Positions 43,701-52,315 of a stretch of DNA of 64,000 nucleotides are shown one piece after another. The notes under the pieces are model-generated. The model saw only the letters and a program-made list of their open reading frames with translations, was not told the origin of the DNA and did no database searches. Origin of the DNA: Gammaproteobacteria bacterium (lineage in GTDB: Bacteria > Pseudomonadota > Gammaproteobacteria > Arenicellales > Poriferihabitantaceae); the NCBI GenBank assembly GCA_028066695.1, contig JALCBG010000001.1:24047-88046 (forward strand). The letters run 5' to 3'. The translations under genes and the position numbers were made by a program. Every line of letters starts with the position of its first letter. Position 1 is the first letter of the stretch.

Positions 43701-43996
43701 CCGGGCTGCGCGTCGCGCGCGTCAACAAAGTCAGCGAGGGCCGCCCGCATGTGGTCGACCAAATCAAGAACGGCGAATTCCAACTGGTCATCAACACCAC
43801 CGCCGGCAAGCGCAGTCTGGCCGATTCCCATACAATCCGCCGCGAAGCCCTGCTGCACAAGGTCGCGTATTTCACCACCCTCGCCGGCGCGCGCGCCGCG
43901 GTGGAGGCGCACAAAGCGGCCGGCGGCGGCCGCGTTCGCCGCCTGCAGGCGCTGCATTCCCCGCCAACAAATTCGCCCGCCAATCCGCCCGCATGA
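40703..43996 (+). CDS. carB: Carbamoyl-phosphate synthase large subunit
   Basis: CarB makes carbamoyl phosphate from bicarbonate, two ATP and ammonia. The 1097-residue protein contains two homologous synthetase halves, each with a GAGPIIIGQ / [10 protein letters not shown]-type start and an ATP-grasp domain (about residues 1-400 and 560-950). A C-terminal MGS-like allosteric domain follows ([21 protein letters not shown]). It is slightly longer than usual because of a charged linker near residues 415-435 and a short Pro-rich tail. The stop overlaps greA (ATGA). Confidence 0.98.
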   Translation: MPKRDDIHSVLIIGAGPIIIGQACEFDYSGAQACKALREEGCRVILVNSNPATIMTDPDFADDTYIEPLDSGTLRAIIEKERPDALLPTMGGQTALNCALDLKRLGVLDEFGVEMIGASAESIDKAEDRRLFRSAMQRIGLDTVRGEIASSLSEAHAVLESVGFPAIIRPSFTLGGSGGGAAYNMDEFDEICRRGLAASPTGKLLVEESILGWKEFEMEVVRDRADNCIIVCAIENFDPVGVHTGDSITLAPAQTLTDKEYQVMRDASIAVLREIGVDTGGSNVQFAQDPKDGTFRIIEMNPRVSRSSALASKATGFPIAKVAAKLALGFTLDELQNDITGGATPASFEPSIDYVVTKIPRFDFEKFPQADASLTTQMKSVGEVMAIGRTFQESFQKALRGLETGADGLDERAPPKPSAAADAPEDADEEELAARLRVPGAERPWHLAEAFRRGMSIDEAYEICKIDKWFLAQLADLVATESRIAKSAGKTSSLAPHELREWKQKGFSDRRIAALLQSDEGEVRARRESENIHPVFKRVDSCAAEFDAATAYLYSSYDEECEAAPTGRKKIMILGGGPNRIGQGIEFDYCCVHASMALREAGFETIMVNCNPETVSTDYDTSDRLYFEPLTLEDVLEVARVEKPAGVIVQYGGQTPLKLARALARAGLPVIGTSPDSIHRAEDRKFFRQLLEDLGLRQPPNATTLDPEDARALAERIGYPLMVRPSYVLGGRAMEIVRNEEELLGYMRDAPPQTQAGHDSPLLLDRFLADAIEVDVDAVCDGKEVLIGGIMQHIEEAGVHSGDSACALPPFSLSAEMQTELRRQTRELALALGVVGLMNVQFAVQGGDIYVLEVNPRAARTVPFVSKATARPLAKIAAHCMTGASLASQNLSADDDDQSAPPFCAVKEAVFPFIKFPGVDPALGPEMKSTGEVMGIGDTFGEAFGKAQRATGLDIPRGGSALLSLKTEDQAPAAGIARELAAAGFSLAATEGTAAALAEAGLRVARVNKVSEGRPHVVDQIKNGEFQLVINTTAGKRSLADSHTIRREALLHKVAYFTTLAGARAAVEAHKAAGGGRVRRLQALHSPPTNSPANPPA

Positions 43997-44475
43997 CCAC
44001 CGAACGAATTCTGCTGACGCGCAACGGCGTGAAAACGCTGCGCGCCGAGTTGCGCCAACTCAAGGACGAAGAGCGCCCGAAGGTGATTGAAGCGATCGCC
44101 GAGGCGCGCTCGCACGGCGACCTGTCGGAGAACGCCGAATACGACGCGGCGAAAGAGCAGCAGCGTTTCGTGGAGGGGCGCATTCGCGAACTGGAGGCGT
44201 CGCTGTCGCGCGCCGAAGTGATTGATCCGGCCGAAATCGGCAAGGACGGCGCGGTGGTGTTCGGCGCGACGCTGCTGCTGTATGACGAGCAAAACGACGC
44301 CGAAGTCACCTACCAACTGGTCGGAAACTTGGAAGCCGATTTGGAACAGGGGCGCATCTCCATCTCCTCGCCGATCGGCCGCGCGCTGCTCGGCAAGCGC
44401 GAAGGCGACGAAGTGGAAGTCGCCGCGCCGGCCGGAAAACGCATTTATGAAATTTTGAAAGTGCGGTATGACTGA
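43993..44475 (+). CDS. greA: Transcription elongation factor GreA
   Basis: GreA rescues backtracked RNA polymerase by stimulating transcript cleavage. The 160-residue protein has the N-terminal coiled coil with the acidic tip ([20 protein letters not shown]) and the C-terminal domain ending [32 protein letters not shown]. Start at ATG 43993, overlapping the carB stop by four bases; carAB-greA is a common gammaproteobacterial order. Confidence 0.97.
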   Translation: MTTERILLTRNGVKTLRAELRQLKDEERPKVIEAIAEARSHGDLSENAEYDAAKEQQRFVEGRIRELEASLSRAEVIDPAEIGKDGAVVFGATLLLYDEQNDAEVTYQLVGNLEADLEQGRISISSPIGRALLGKREGDEVEVAAPAGKRIYEILKVRYD

Positions 44476-44507
44476 GCGCCCCGCGCCCGCATAGCGCCCG
44501 CCCGCGC

Positions 44508-45398
44508 ATGAAACCGCATGACATGCTGCTGGCGGCCTCGGTCGCGGTTCTCTGGGGCATGGGATTTGTCGTCGCCAAATCCGCGCTCGCGCACTTTCCG
44601 CCGATTTTTTTGATGGCGCTTCGCTTCGGGCTGAGCGCGGCATGTCTGGTTTGGTTTTTTCGCCCGCCGTGGAAATTATTGCGGCACATTTTTTGGATCG
44701 CGCTGGTCGGCGCCACTTTGGAATACGCGCTGATCTTCACCGGGCTGGCGCGGCTGGATGTCTCCACCGCGACGCTGCTGGTGCAGTTGGAGGCGCCGTT
44801 CGGAATTTTTCTCGGCTGGCTGGTGTTTCGCGAGCGCATCGGCGCGCGGCGCATCGGCGGCATCGCGCTCGCGCTCGCCGGCGTGGTTGGCATAGTCGGC
44901 GCGCCGCGCATGCAGGGCGGGCTGCTGCACGCGGCGATGGTCATCGGCGGCGGGTTCGCCTGGGCCGCCGGGCAAATTATGGTCAAGCGCCTGAGCCGCG
45001 CCGGCATTCGCATTGACGGGCTGCCGCTGGTCAGTGCAATCGCGGTGATGGCCGCGCCGCAACTCTTACTGGTCTCGCTGCTGCTGGAGGACGGGCAACT
45101 CGCGGCGGTGCAAACCGCGACGCCCGGCATGTGGGCGGCGGTGGCTTATCTCGGGCTGGGCATGACCATCCTCGCCTACGCGATTTGGTATCACCTGCTC
45201 GGGCGGTATCCGGTCAGCCGCGTGATGCCGTTTCTGCTGCTGCTGCCGCTGGTCGCGGTCGCCGGCGGCGTGCTGATTCTCGGCGAGCCGCTGAGCGCGA
45301 ACATGGTCATCGGCGGTTTGTGCATACTGATCGGCGTGGCCGTCATCAACGCGCGCGAGCCGGCGCGCGGCCCGGCCGGCGCGCCGCCGTCTCCATAA
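44508..45398 (+). CDS. EamA-domain DMT-family transporter
   Basis: The 296-residue membrane protein has about ten hydrophobic segments arranged as two EamA repeats. AVLWGMGFVVAKSALAHFPPIFLMALRF begins the first, and AYLGLGMTILAYAIWYHLLGRYPVSRVMPFLLLLP lies in the second. Drug/metabolite transporters usually export amino acids, metabolites or drugs by proton exchange. The substrate cannot be told. It follows greA by 32 bases and may be co-transcribed. Confidence 0.88.
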   Translation: MKPHDMLLAASVAVLWGMGFVVAKSALAHFPPIFLMALRFGLSAACLVWFFRPPWKLLRHIFWIALVGATLEYALIFTGLARLDVSTATLLVQLEAPFGIFLGWLVFRERIGARRIGGIALALAGVVGIVGAPRMQGGLLHAAMVIGGGFAWAAGQIMVKRLSRAGIRIDGLPLVSAIAVMAAPQLLLVSLLLEDGQLAAVQTATPGMWAAVAYLGLGMTILAYAIWYHLLGRYPVSRVMPFLLLLPLVAVAGGVLILGEPLSANMVIGGLCILIGVAVINAREPARGPAGAPPSP

Positions 45399-45432
45399 TC
45401 GCGGCCGCGCATTCATTAATATCCATTTAATA

Positions 45433-47205
45433 ATGACCAGCGAACAAATCATTTTGTTTTCCCTGCTCGGCGCGGTGTTCGCGCTGCTGTTGTGGGGAAA
45501 GATTCGCCACGACCTGGTCGCGTTCGGCGCACTGGTCGCGGCGATCCTCATCGGCGCGGTGCCGGAGGAGCGCGCCTTTGACGGCTTCGCGCATCCGGCC
45601 ACCGTGATCATCGCGCTGGTGCTGGTGGTCAGCCGCGGCCTGTCCAATTCGGGCGCGGTGGAATTGCTGGCGCGGCATGTGGTCGCGCGCGGGCGCTCGC
45701 TGTTCGCGCACATCGGCGTGATGTCCGGAGTCGCCGCGGTGCTGTCGGCGCTGATGAACAATGTCGCCGCGCTCGCGCTTTTAATGCCGATAGACATAAA
45801 GGCCGCGTCGCAGGCGCGCCGCCATCCGGGCCTGAGCCTGATGCCGCTGTCTTTCGCTTCCATCCTCGGCGGGCTGATTACGCTGATCGGCACGCCGCCC
45901 AACATCATTATCGCCGGCTTTCGCGAAGAGGCGCTCGGCGCGCCCTTTTCCATGTTTGATTTCACGCCGGTCGGCGCGGTCGCGGCGCTCGCCGGCATCG
46001 CCTACATCGCTGCGCTCGGCTGGCGGCTGATACCGGCGGCCGGCAAAGGCGCGCCGGGCGACCTGTTCAACCTGGAGGGATACACCGCCGAGGTGCGCGT
46101 CGGCGAAAAATCCAAAGCCATCGGAAAAAAAATCACCGAACTGGAAGACCCGGCCGAAGCCGCCGATGTCGCCATCATCGGACTGGTGCGCGGCGGGCGG
46201 CGCTTCCCCGGGCATGTGCGCCGCGAAGTCGTCAAGAAGGGGGACTTTCTGGTCATTGAAGCGGCCGCCGACAACATTGACGCGTTCGTCGGCGAATTCG
46301 GCCTGGAATACGACCTCAAAAAGAAAAAGGACGGCGCGCCGATAGGCGAGGACCTGTCCATGTTTGAAGTCACGGTGCCGCACGGCGCGCGCATTGAGGG
46401 GCGCAGCGCGCTGGATTTGCGGCTGCGCGCGACCCAGGGCGTGACCATGCTCGGCGTCGCGCGCCAAGGCCGGGTGGAGCGCCGGCGCGTGCGCAAGTTA
46501 AAAATCCGCGCCGGCGATGTGCTGCTGTTACTCGGCCCGACCGAGCGCATCGCGCATGTCGGCGCATGGATCGGCGGACTGGCATTGCAGGAGCGCGACC
46601 TGCGCGTGGTGAAGCGCGACAAGGCGCGCCTCGCGGCCGGCGCGTTTGCCATTGCAATCGCGGCCGCGGCCTCCGGAGCGGTCAGTCTGACCGTGGCGCT
46701 CGCGCTGGTCTGCGTGGTCATGGTCGCGGCCAACATCGTGCCGCCGCGCGACATCTACAACTCCATTGAATGGCCGGTGATCGTGCTGCTCGGCTCCATG
46801 ATTCCGCTCGGCGCCGCGCTGCAGTCGTCGGGCGGCACCGCGCTGATCGCGCAGGCGCTGCTCGGCCTGGCCGAGGGCTACGGCGCGGTGGTGGTGCTGC
46901 TGGTGCTGATGGCGGTCACCATGACGCTGTCGGACATATTAAACAACGCCGCGACCACCGTTATCGCCGCCCCGGTCGCGCTGGACATCGCCGCCGGACT
47001 CGGCCTAAATCCCGATCCGTTTTTGATGGCGGTCGCGGTCGCCGCGTCCTGCGCGTTTTTGACGCCGATCGGCCACAAGAACAACACGCTGATCATGGGG
47101 CCCGGCGGCTACCGCTTCGGCGACTACTGGCGCATGGGGCTGCCGCTGGAAATCATCATCCTCGCGGTCGCGATTCCGATGATTTTGTGGGTGTGGCCGC
47201 TTTGA
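45433..47205 (+). CDS. SLC13/ArsB-type anion permease with TrkA-C domains
   Basis: The 590-residue inner-membrane protein has two blocks of hydrophobic segments (about 1-205 and 395-590). The first holds LSALMNNVAALALLMPI and GGLITLIGTPPNIIIAGF, and the second holds LSDILNNAATTVIAAPVAL and FLTPIGHKNNTLIMGPGGY. These are the twin substrate loops of the SLC13/DASS superfamily. Two cytosolic TrkA-C (RCK-C) domains lie between at about 210-290 and 305-385. Relatives move dicarboxylates, sulfate or other anions with Na+ or H+. Which anion is used here is unknown. Confidence 0.88.
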   Translation: MTSEQIILFSLLGAVFALLLWGKIRHDLVAFGALVAAILIGAVPEERAFDGFAHPATVIIALVLVVSRGLSNSGAVELLARHVVARGRSLFAHIGVMSGVAAVLSALMNNVAALALLMPIDIKAASQARRHPGLSLMPLSFASILGGLITLIGTPPNIIIAGFREEALGAPFSMFDFTPVGAVAALAGIAYIAALGWRLIPAAGKGAPGDLFNLEGYTAEVRVGEKSKAIGKKITELEDPAEAADVAIIGLVRGGRRFPGHVRREVVKKGDFLVIEAAADNIDAFVGEFGLEYDLKKKKDGAPIGEDLSMFEVTVPHGARIEGRSALDLRLRATQGVTMLGVARQGRVERRRVRKLKIRAGDVLLLLGPTERIAHVGAWIGGLALQERDLRVVKRDKARLAAGAFAIAIAAAASGAVSLTVALALVCVVMVAANIVPPRDIYNSIEWPVIVLLGSMIPLGAALQSSGGTALIAQALLGLAEGYGAVVVLLVLMAVTMTLSDILNNAATTVIAAPVALDIAAGLGLNPDPFLMAVAVAASCAFLTPIGHKNNTLIMGPGGYRFGDYWRMGLPLEIIILAVAIPMILWVWPL

Positions 47206-47242
47206 TGCGGGTTTGATGCGGATATTCTCCGCCGCGCCAAAC

Positions 47243-47251
47243 TGCTACAAT
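47243..47251 (+). promoter_or_regulatory. Extended -10 element (TGCTACAAT) of the formate dehydrogenase genes
   Basis: TGCTACAAT lies 44 bases before the ATG at 47296, predicting a leader of about 38 bases. No Shine-Dalgarno is evident in that leader. Confidence 0.5.
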
Positions 47252-47295
47252 TCTCCGCCGCGCCGCCCGCGCCGACCATTTCAAACCATCCCCGC

Positions 47296-48999
47296 ATGTC
47301 TTCCCCGCCCACCCGCGGCCGCCCGCGCCGCACAGGCCACCCGGGCCGCAGCGCGCGCAAAACCCGCGCCACGCCGAAGGGTCGGCAGGTCACCGAGGAA
47401 GCGCGCGCCGAGGTGCGCGCGCTGCTCGGCGACGGCGCGCCGCGGCGCGACTTGCTGATTGAATATCTGCATTTAATTCAGGACCGCCACAATTGCCTGT
47501 CGGCCGCGCATCTCGCCGCGCTCGCCGAGGCGATGAAACTGTCCATGACCGAGGTCTATGAGGTCGCGTCGTTTTACGCGCACTTTGACATCGTCATGGA
47601 GGGCGAGGATCCGCCGCCTGCGCAGACCATTCGCGTCTGCGACAGCATCGCCTGCCAACTCGCCGGCGCCGAAGAATTGCTGCGCGCGGTGCGCGACGGC
47701 GCGCCGAATGCGCGCGTACTGCGCGCACCGTGCATGGGGCGGTGCGAGCACGCGCCGGTGGCCGCGCTCGGCAAACATCATGTGTGCGCCGCTGACGCCG
47801 AGCGCGTCTTAGCCGCGCTTAAATCCGGGCGCGCCGAAGCCGAGATGCCCGACTACGCCGGGTTTGACACCTACCGCAAAGCCGGCGGCTACCGCCTGCT
47901 CGGCGAATGCATCGGCGGCAAACGCGACGCCGAATCGGTGATGGCCGCGCTGGACGCGGCCGGTCTGCGCGGGCTCGGCGGCGCCGGCTTTCCGGCCGGG
48001 CGCAAGTGGCGCATCGTGCGCGGCTACGACGCGCCGCGGCTGATGGCGGTCAACGCCGATGAAGGCGAGCCCGGCACTTTCAAGGACCGTTTTTATTTGG
48101 AATCCGACCCGCACCGTTTTATTGAAGGAATGCTGATCGCGGCCTGGGCGGCCGGCTGCGAAAAAACCTACCTCTATGTGCGCGACGAATACCCGGCGGT
48201 GCGCGAAATTTTGCGCGCCGAATTGGAGCGCGCGCGCGAGGCCGGCCTGGCCGCGCACACCGAACTGCATCTGCGCCGCGGCGCCGGCGCGTATATCTGC
48301 GGCGAGGAATCGGCGATGATTGAATCCATTGAGGGCAAGCGCGGCCTGCCGCGCAACCGCCCGCCTTTTGTCGCCGAAGTCGGCTTGTTCGGCCGCCCGA
48401 CGCTGGAGCACAATGTGGAAACGCTGTTCTGGGTGCGCGACATCGTGGAAAAAGGCGCGGAGTGGTTCGCCGGCGCCGGGCGGCGCGGGCGTTCCGGGCT
48501 GCGAAGTTTTTCGGTGTCGGGGCGCGTCAAAAATCCCGGCGTAAAACTCGCCGATGCCGGCATCAGTCTGCGCGAATTGATAGACGAGCATTGCGGCGGC
48601 ATGCCCGACGGCCACACATTAAAGGCCTACCTGCCCGGCGGCGCCTCCGGCGGCATTTTGCCGGCCTCGCTCGCCGATGCGCCGCTGGATTTTGACACGC
48701 TGCAGGAGCACGGCTGCTTCATCGGCTCGGCCGCGGTGGTGGTCTTCAGCCAGCACGACAACATGCGCGAAGTCGCGCTGAACCTGATGAAATTTTTTGA
48801 GGACGAAAGTTGCGGCCAATGCACGCCGTGCCGCGCCGGCACCGAGAAAGCGGTTAAATTAATGTCCAAACCGAAGTGGGACACCGAATTGCTCGGCGAA
48901 CTCAGCGAAGTAATGGCGGACGCGTCCATCTGCGGCCTCGGACAGGCCGCGGGGAATCCGATCAACTGTGTTTTGAAGTATTTTCCGGAGGATCTTTGA
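47296..48999 (+). CDS. NAD-dependent formate dehydrogenase, fused FdsG-FdsB (diaphorase) subunit
   Basis: The 567-residue protein fuses a NuoE/FdsG-like 2Fe-2S domain (about 30-175; Cys in CDSIAC and CMGRC) to a NuoF/FdsB-like domain. The latter has GLRGLGGAGFPAGRKW, VNADEGEPGTFKDRFYLESDP for FMN and NADH, and a 4Fe-4S motif SCGQCTPCRAGTEK near the end. It passes electrons from FdsA to NAD+. The same fusion occurs in Methylobacterium FDH1, a tungsten enzyme, so this fusion is not new. The first 30 residues are a basic low-complexity extension. Its stop overlaps the next, foreign-looking gene. Confidence 0.92.
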   Translation: MSSPPTRGRPRRTGHPGRSARKTRATPKGRQVTEEARAEVRALLGDGAPRRDLLIEYLHLIQDRHNCLSAAHLAALAEAMKLSMTEVYEVASFYAHFDIVMEGEDPPPAQTIRVCDSIACQLAGAEELLRAVRDGAPNARVLRAPCMGRCEHAPVAALGKHHVCAADAERVLAALKSGRAEAEMPDYAGFDTYRKAGGYRLLGECIGGKRDAESVMAALDAAGLRGLGGAGFPAGRKWRIVRGYDAPRLMAVNADEGEPGTFKDRFYLESDPHRFIEGMLIAAWAAGCEKTYLYVRDEYPAVREILRAELERAREAGLAAHTELHLRRGAGAYICGEESAMIESIEGKRGLPRNRPPFVAEVGLFGRPTLEHNVETLFWVRDIVEKGAEWFAGAGRRGRSGLRSFSVSGRVKNPGVKLADAGISLRELIDEHCGGMPDGHTLKAYLPGGASGGILPASLADAPLDFDTLQEHGCFIGSAAVVVFSQHDNMREVALNLMKFFEDESCGQCTPCRAGTEKAVKLMSKPKWDTELLGELSEVMADASICGLGQAAGNPINCVLKYFPEDL

Positions 49000-49496
49000 T
49001 GCGGCGGAATTCCAAGCAAGACGCAAAAATTCCTCCGCAAATTGTCGGAAACATCGGGCTTTTTCATGTATGCCGTGAATTGTCTTGCAAAGGGCTGAAT
49101 GTCGTGCCTACATCGCGCAACACACGCGCGGTGGATGTCATCGTCGGCCCGGCGGATTTTTCCTGCCATGCAACTCTGCAAGTGAAAACTTCCACCATCA
49201 ATATGGGACATCCCATCGTAACAGCGGACAAACGCGAAGAAGACGCGCTGCAAAAAGTGACGCTCGCGGATTTTTGGGTTTTTGTGCTGCTGGAAGGAAA
49301 GAGCGACCCTTGCGTACGCGCGAGCACCGTGTGCGACAGCCGCGACACTGACATGCTCGAATTGCGCAAGACACACTGGTGGTATAACCCGTGGACGGCA
49401 AAAGCCGGAAGCGCGGCGCGCGCAAAATGGGAAAATCAAACCGATGAAAGCGGCTGGCAACTAATCATCGACCACTTGGCCGTGCATCCCGCATGA
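48999..49496 (+). CDS. Small PD-(D/E)XK-like protein inserted between formate dehydrogenase genes
   Basis: The 165-residue protein has a possible nuclease-fold core: a helix with E27 (GNIGLFHVCRELSCKGLNVV), then D46 (PTSRNTRAVDVIVG) and Q61-V-K63 (LQVKTST), an E...D...QxK-type site. A Trp-rich C-terminal half follows (HWWYNPWTAKAG). It resembles uncharacterised small PD-(D/E)XK-like proteins rather than any formate dehydrogenase accessory factor. A strong GGAGG ribosome-binding site lies before its ATG, which overlaps the previous stop (TGATG). It is richer in A and T and has two TCGA sites in 498 bases, unlike its neighbours, suggesting transfer. Nuclease activity is only inferred. Confidence 0.7.
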   Translation: MRRNSKQDAKIPPQIVGNIGLFHVCRELSCKGLNVVPTSRNTRAVDVIVGPADFSCHATLQVKTSTINMGHPIVTADKREEDALQKVTLADFWVFVLLEGKSDPCVRASTVCDSRDTDMLELRKTHWWYNPWTAKAGSAARAKWENQTDESGWQLIIDHLAVHPA

Positions 49497-49536
49497 CATT
49501 GCAAAAGAAAATCTGCGATCATCCGCAAACAATCCA

Positions 49537-52296
49537 ATGAGCGAAAACACAACCTTCACCCTGGACGGCAAAAAAGTCCAAGCCGCGCCCGGCGAAACCA
49601 TCTGGAGCGCGGCGAAGCGCGCCGGCGTGGACATCCCGCACCTCTGCCATGCGCCGCATCCGGACTACCGCCCCGACGGCAACTGCCGCGCATGCATGGT
49701 GGAAATTGAGGGCGAGCGCGTGCTCGCGCCGTCATGCCTGCGCGAGGCGCGCGACGGAATGGTGGTCGCCTCGCAAAGCGCGCGCGCGGAAAAATCGCGG
49801 GCGATGGTGATGGAATTGCTGCTGGCCGACCAGCCGCCGCGCGAAGCCGCGCATGAGCACAACTCGCATTTCTGGCGGCAGGCCGACGCGATCTCGCTCA
49901 CCAAAAGCCGCTTTGAGCGGCGCGCGCCGGAAGCGACGCCGGCCGCCGACCCGAGCCACCCGGCGATGCATGTCGCGCTTGACGCATGCATCCAGTGCAA
50001 CCTGTGCGTGCGCGCCTGCCGCGAAGTGCAGGTCAACGACGTCATCGGCATGGCGCGGCGCGGACACCACGCGAAAATCGTGTTTGACATGGACGACGCG
50101 ATGGGCGCGAGCACCTGCGTCGCCTGCGGCGAATGCGTGCAAATCTGCCCGACCGGCGCGCTGATGGAAAGCGCGCTGGTGGATGAAAACGGCGTGGCGC
50201 GCAAGGAACTCGCCGCGCCGGCCGAGGTGGACAGCGTCTGCCCGTATTGCGGCGTCGGCTGCCAGATCACCTACCAAGTCGCCGCCGGAAAAATCGCCGC
50301 GGTGCGCGGCCGCGACGGGCCGGCAAACCGCGGCCGCCTGTGCGTCAAGGGGCGTTTTGGTTTTGATTACGCCTCGCATCCGGAGCGCCTGACGCGCCCG
50401 CTGATTCGCCGCGAAGACGCGCCCAAGGACGCGGGCGCGGACATTGACCCGGCAAACCCGCTCACGCATTTTCGCGAAGCGGACTGGGACGAGGCGCTGG
50501 ACCGCGCGGCCGCCGGCCTGGTAAAAATCCGGGACGAACACGGCGGCGGCGCGCTCGCCGGATTCGGCTCGGCGAAATGCTCCAACGAAGAGGCCTACCT
50601 CTTTCAAAAACTGGTGCGCGCCGGTTTCGGCATCAACAACGTGGACCACTGCACCCGGCTGTGCCACGCGTCTTCGGTGGCCGCGCTGCTGGAGGGCGTC
50701 GGTTCCGGCGCGGTCTCGGCGCCGTTTAACGCGGTCGCCGATTCCGATGTGATCATCGTCATCGGCGCCAACCCGGTCGGCAACCACCCGGTCGCCGCGA
50801 CCTTTTTTAAGCAGGCCGCAAAACACGCCACGCTGATCGTCATTGACCCGCGCGCCACCGCGCTCGCGCGCCACGCCGATTACATGCTGCAGTTCAAACC
50901 CGGCTCCGATGTCGCGCTGCTGAACGCGCTGCTGCATGTGATCATTGAAGAGGAATTGTTCGACCGCGAATATGTGGAAACGCACACCGAGGGTTTCGCC
51001 GAATTGAAGGCGCACATCGCGGACTTTTCGCCGGAGCGCATGCAGGAGTTGTGCGGCATACCCGCCGAAACTTTGCGCGAAGTCGCGCGCATTTACGCGC
51101 GCGCCAAAGCCGCGATCATTTTTTGGGGCATGGGCATCTCGCAGCATGTGCACGGCACCGACAACGCGCGCTGCCTGATCGCGCTCGCGCTGGTCACCGG
51201 GCAAGTCGGCCGCCGCGGCACCGGGCTGCACCCGCTGCGCGGCCAGAACAATGTGCAGGGCGCGTCCGACGCGGGGCTGATACCGATGATGCTGCCCGAC
51301 TACGCCGCGGTGGACGACGCGGCGGTGCGCGCGCGCTTTGAGCATGCATGGGACACCAAACTGGATTCCGAGCGCGGCCTCACCGTGGTGGAAATCATGC
51401 GCGCGATTCACGACGGAAACATTCGCGGCATGTACATCATGGGCGAGAACCCGGCGATGTCCGACCCGGACGCGCGGCACGCGCGCGAAGCGCTGGCAAA
51501 ACTTGAGCATCTGGTGGTGCAGGACATCTTCCTTACCGAGACCGCGTTCCACGCCGATGTGGTGCTGCCGGCCGCGGCCTGGCCCGAAAAGGACGGCAGC
51601 GTCACCAACACCAACCGCCAGGTGCAGATGGGACGCGCCGCCTTGCAGCCGCCCGGCGAGGCGCGCCCCGACTGGTGGATCACGCGCGAAATCGCGCGCC
51701 GCGCCGGCATGCAATGCGACTACGCCGGCCCCGAGGAAATTTTCGCCGAGATGGCCTCGCTGATGCCGTCGCTGAACCACATCACCTGGCAGCGCCTGCT
51801 GCGCGAGAACGCGGTCACCTACCCGTGCGCCGCGCCCGACGCGCCTGGCGACGACATCGTTTTTGACGACGGCTTCCCGACCGCGAGCGGGCGCGGCAAA
51901 CTGGTGCCGGCCGCGCTGACCGCGCCGGACGAACTGCCCGACGACGGCTACCCGCTGGTGCTGTGCACCGGCCGGCAATTGGAGCACTGGCACACCGGCG
52001 CGATGACGCGCCGTGCCGGCGTGCTGGACGAACTGGAGCCGGAGGCGGTCGCGCTGCTGCCGGCGCGCGCGCTGCGCGACATGAAACTTGCGCCGGGCGC
52101 GCCGATTCGCGTCAGCACGCGGCGCGGTGAAATTGAATTGAAAGCGCGCGCCGACGACGCGGTGCCGGACGGCATGGTGTTCATTCCGTTTTGTTACGCC
52201 GAGGCCGCGGCAAACTTGCTGACCAACCCGGCGCTGGATCCGGTCGGCAAAATCCCCGAGTTCAAATTCTGCGCGGCGAAAGTGGAGGCGGCCTGA
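49537..52296 (+). CDS. NAD-dependent formate dehydrogenase catalytic subunit
   Basis: The 919-residue molybdenum/tungsten-bis-MGD enzyme oxidises formate to CO2. An N-terminal NuoG-like 2Fe-2S domain (HLCHAPHPDYRPDGNCRACMVE) comes first. Two 4Fe-4S motifs follow (CIQCNLCVRACREVQ and CVACGECVQICPTG near 150-215), then the catalytic-domain cluster CPYCGVGCQITY. The active-site residue is Cys in DHCTRLCHASSVA (near residue 380), not selenocysteine. It pairs with the fused FdsGB subunit. The usual accessory genes fdsC/fdhD and fdsD are not in this window. No Shine-Dalgarno is visible before its ATG. Confidence 0.94.
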   Translation: MSENTTFTLDGKKVQAAPGETIWSAAKRAGVDIPHLCHAPHPDYRPDGNCRACMVEIEGERVLAPSCLREARDGMVVASQSARAEKSRAMVMELLLADQPPREAAHEHNSHFWRQADAISLTKSRFERRAPEATPAADPSHPAMHVALDACIQCNLCVRACREVQVNDVIGMARRGHHAKIVFDMDDAMGASTCVACGECVQICPTGALMESALVDENGVARKELAAPAEVDSVCPYCGVGCQITYQVAAGKIAAVRGRDGPANRGRLCVKGRFGFDYASHPERLTRPLIRREDAPKDAGADIDPANPLTHFREADWDEALDRAAAGLVKIRDEHGGGALAGFGSAKCSNEEAYLFQKLVRAGFGINNVDHCTRLCHASSVAALLEGVGSGAVSAPFNAVADSDVIIVIGANPVGNHPVAATFFKQAAKHATLIVIDPRATALARHADYMLQFKPGSDVALLNALLHVIIEEELFDREYVETHTEGFAELKAHIADFSPERMQELCGIPAETLREVARIYARAKAAIIFWGMGISQHVHGTDNARCLIALALVTGQVGRRGTGLHPLRGQNNVQGASDAGLIPMMLPDYAAVDDAAVRARFEHAWDTKLDSERGLTVVEIMRAIHDGNIRGMYIMGENPAMSDPDARHAREALAKLEHLVVQDIFLTETAFHADVVLPAAAWPEKDGSVTNTNRQVQMGRAALQPPGEARPDWWITREIARRAGMQCDYAGPEEIFAEMASLMPSLNHITWQRLLRENAVTYPCAAPDAPGDDIVFDDGFPTASGRGKLVPAALTAPDELPDDGYPLVLCTGRQLEHWHTGAMTRRAGVLDELEPEAVALLPARALRDMKLAPGAPIRVSTRRGEIELKARADDAVPDGMVFIPFCYAEAAANLLTNPALDPVGKIPEFKFCAAKVEAA

Positions 52297-52315
52297 CGCG
52301 TCCGCTGGCAAACGC

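Noticed and set aside
47205-47222. Tandem TTTGATGCGG duplication at the end of the SLC13-type gene
   Set aside because: Only two short copies just at the stop codon; likely a chance slippage and no function suggested.
51000-51010. Selenocysteine in the formate dehydrogenase
   Set aside because: The active-site position (DHCTRLCHASS) is an ordinary Cys codon and no in-frame TGA occurs.
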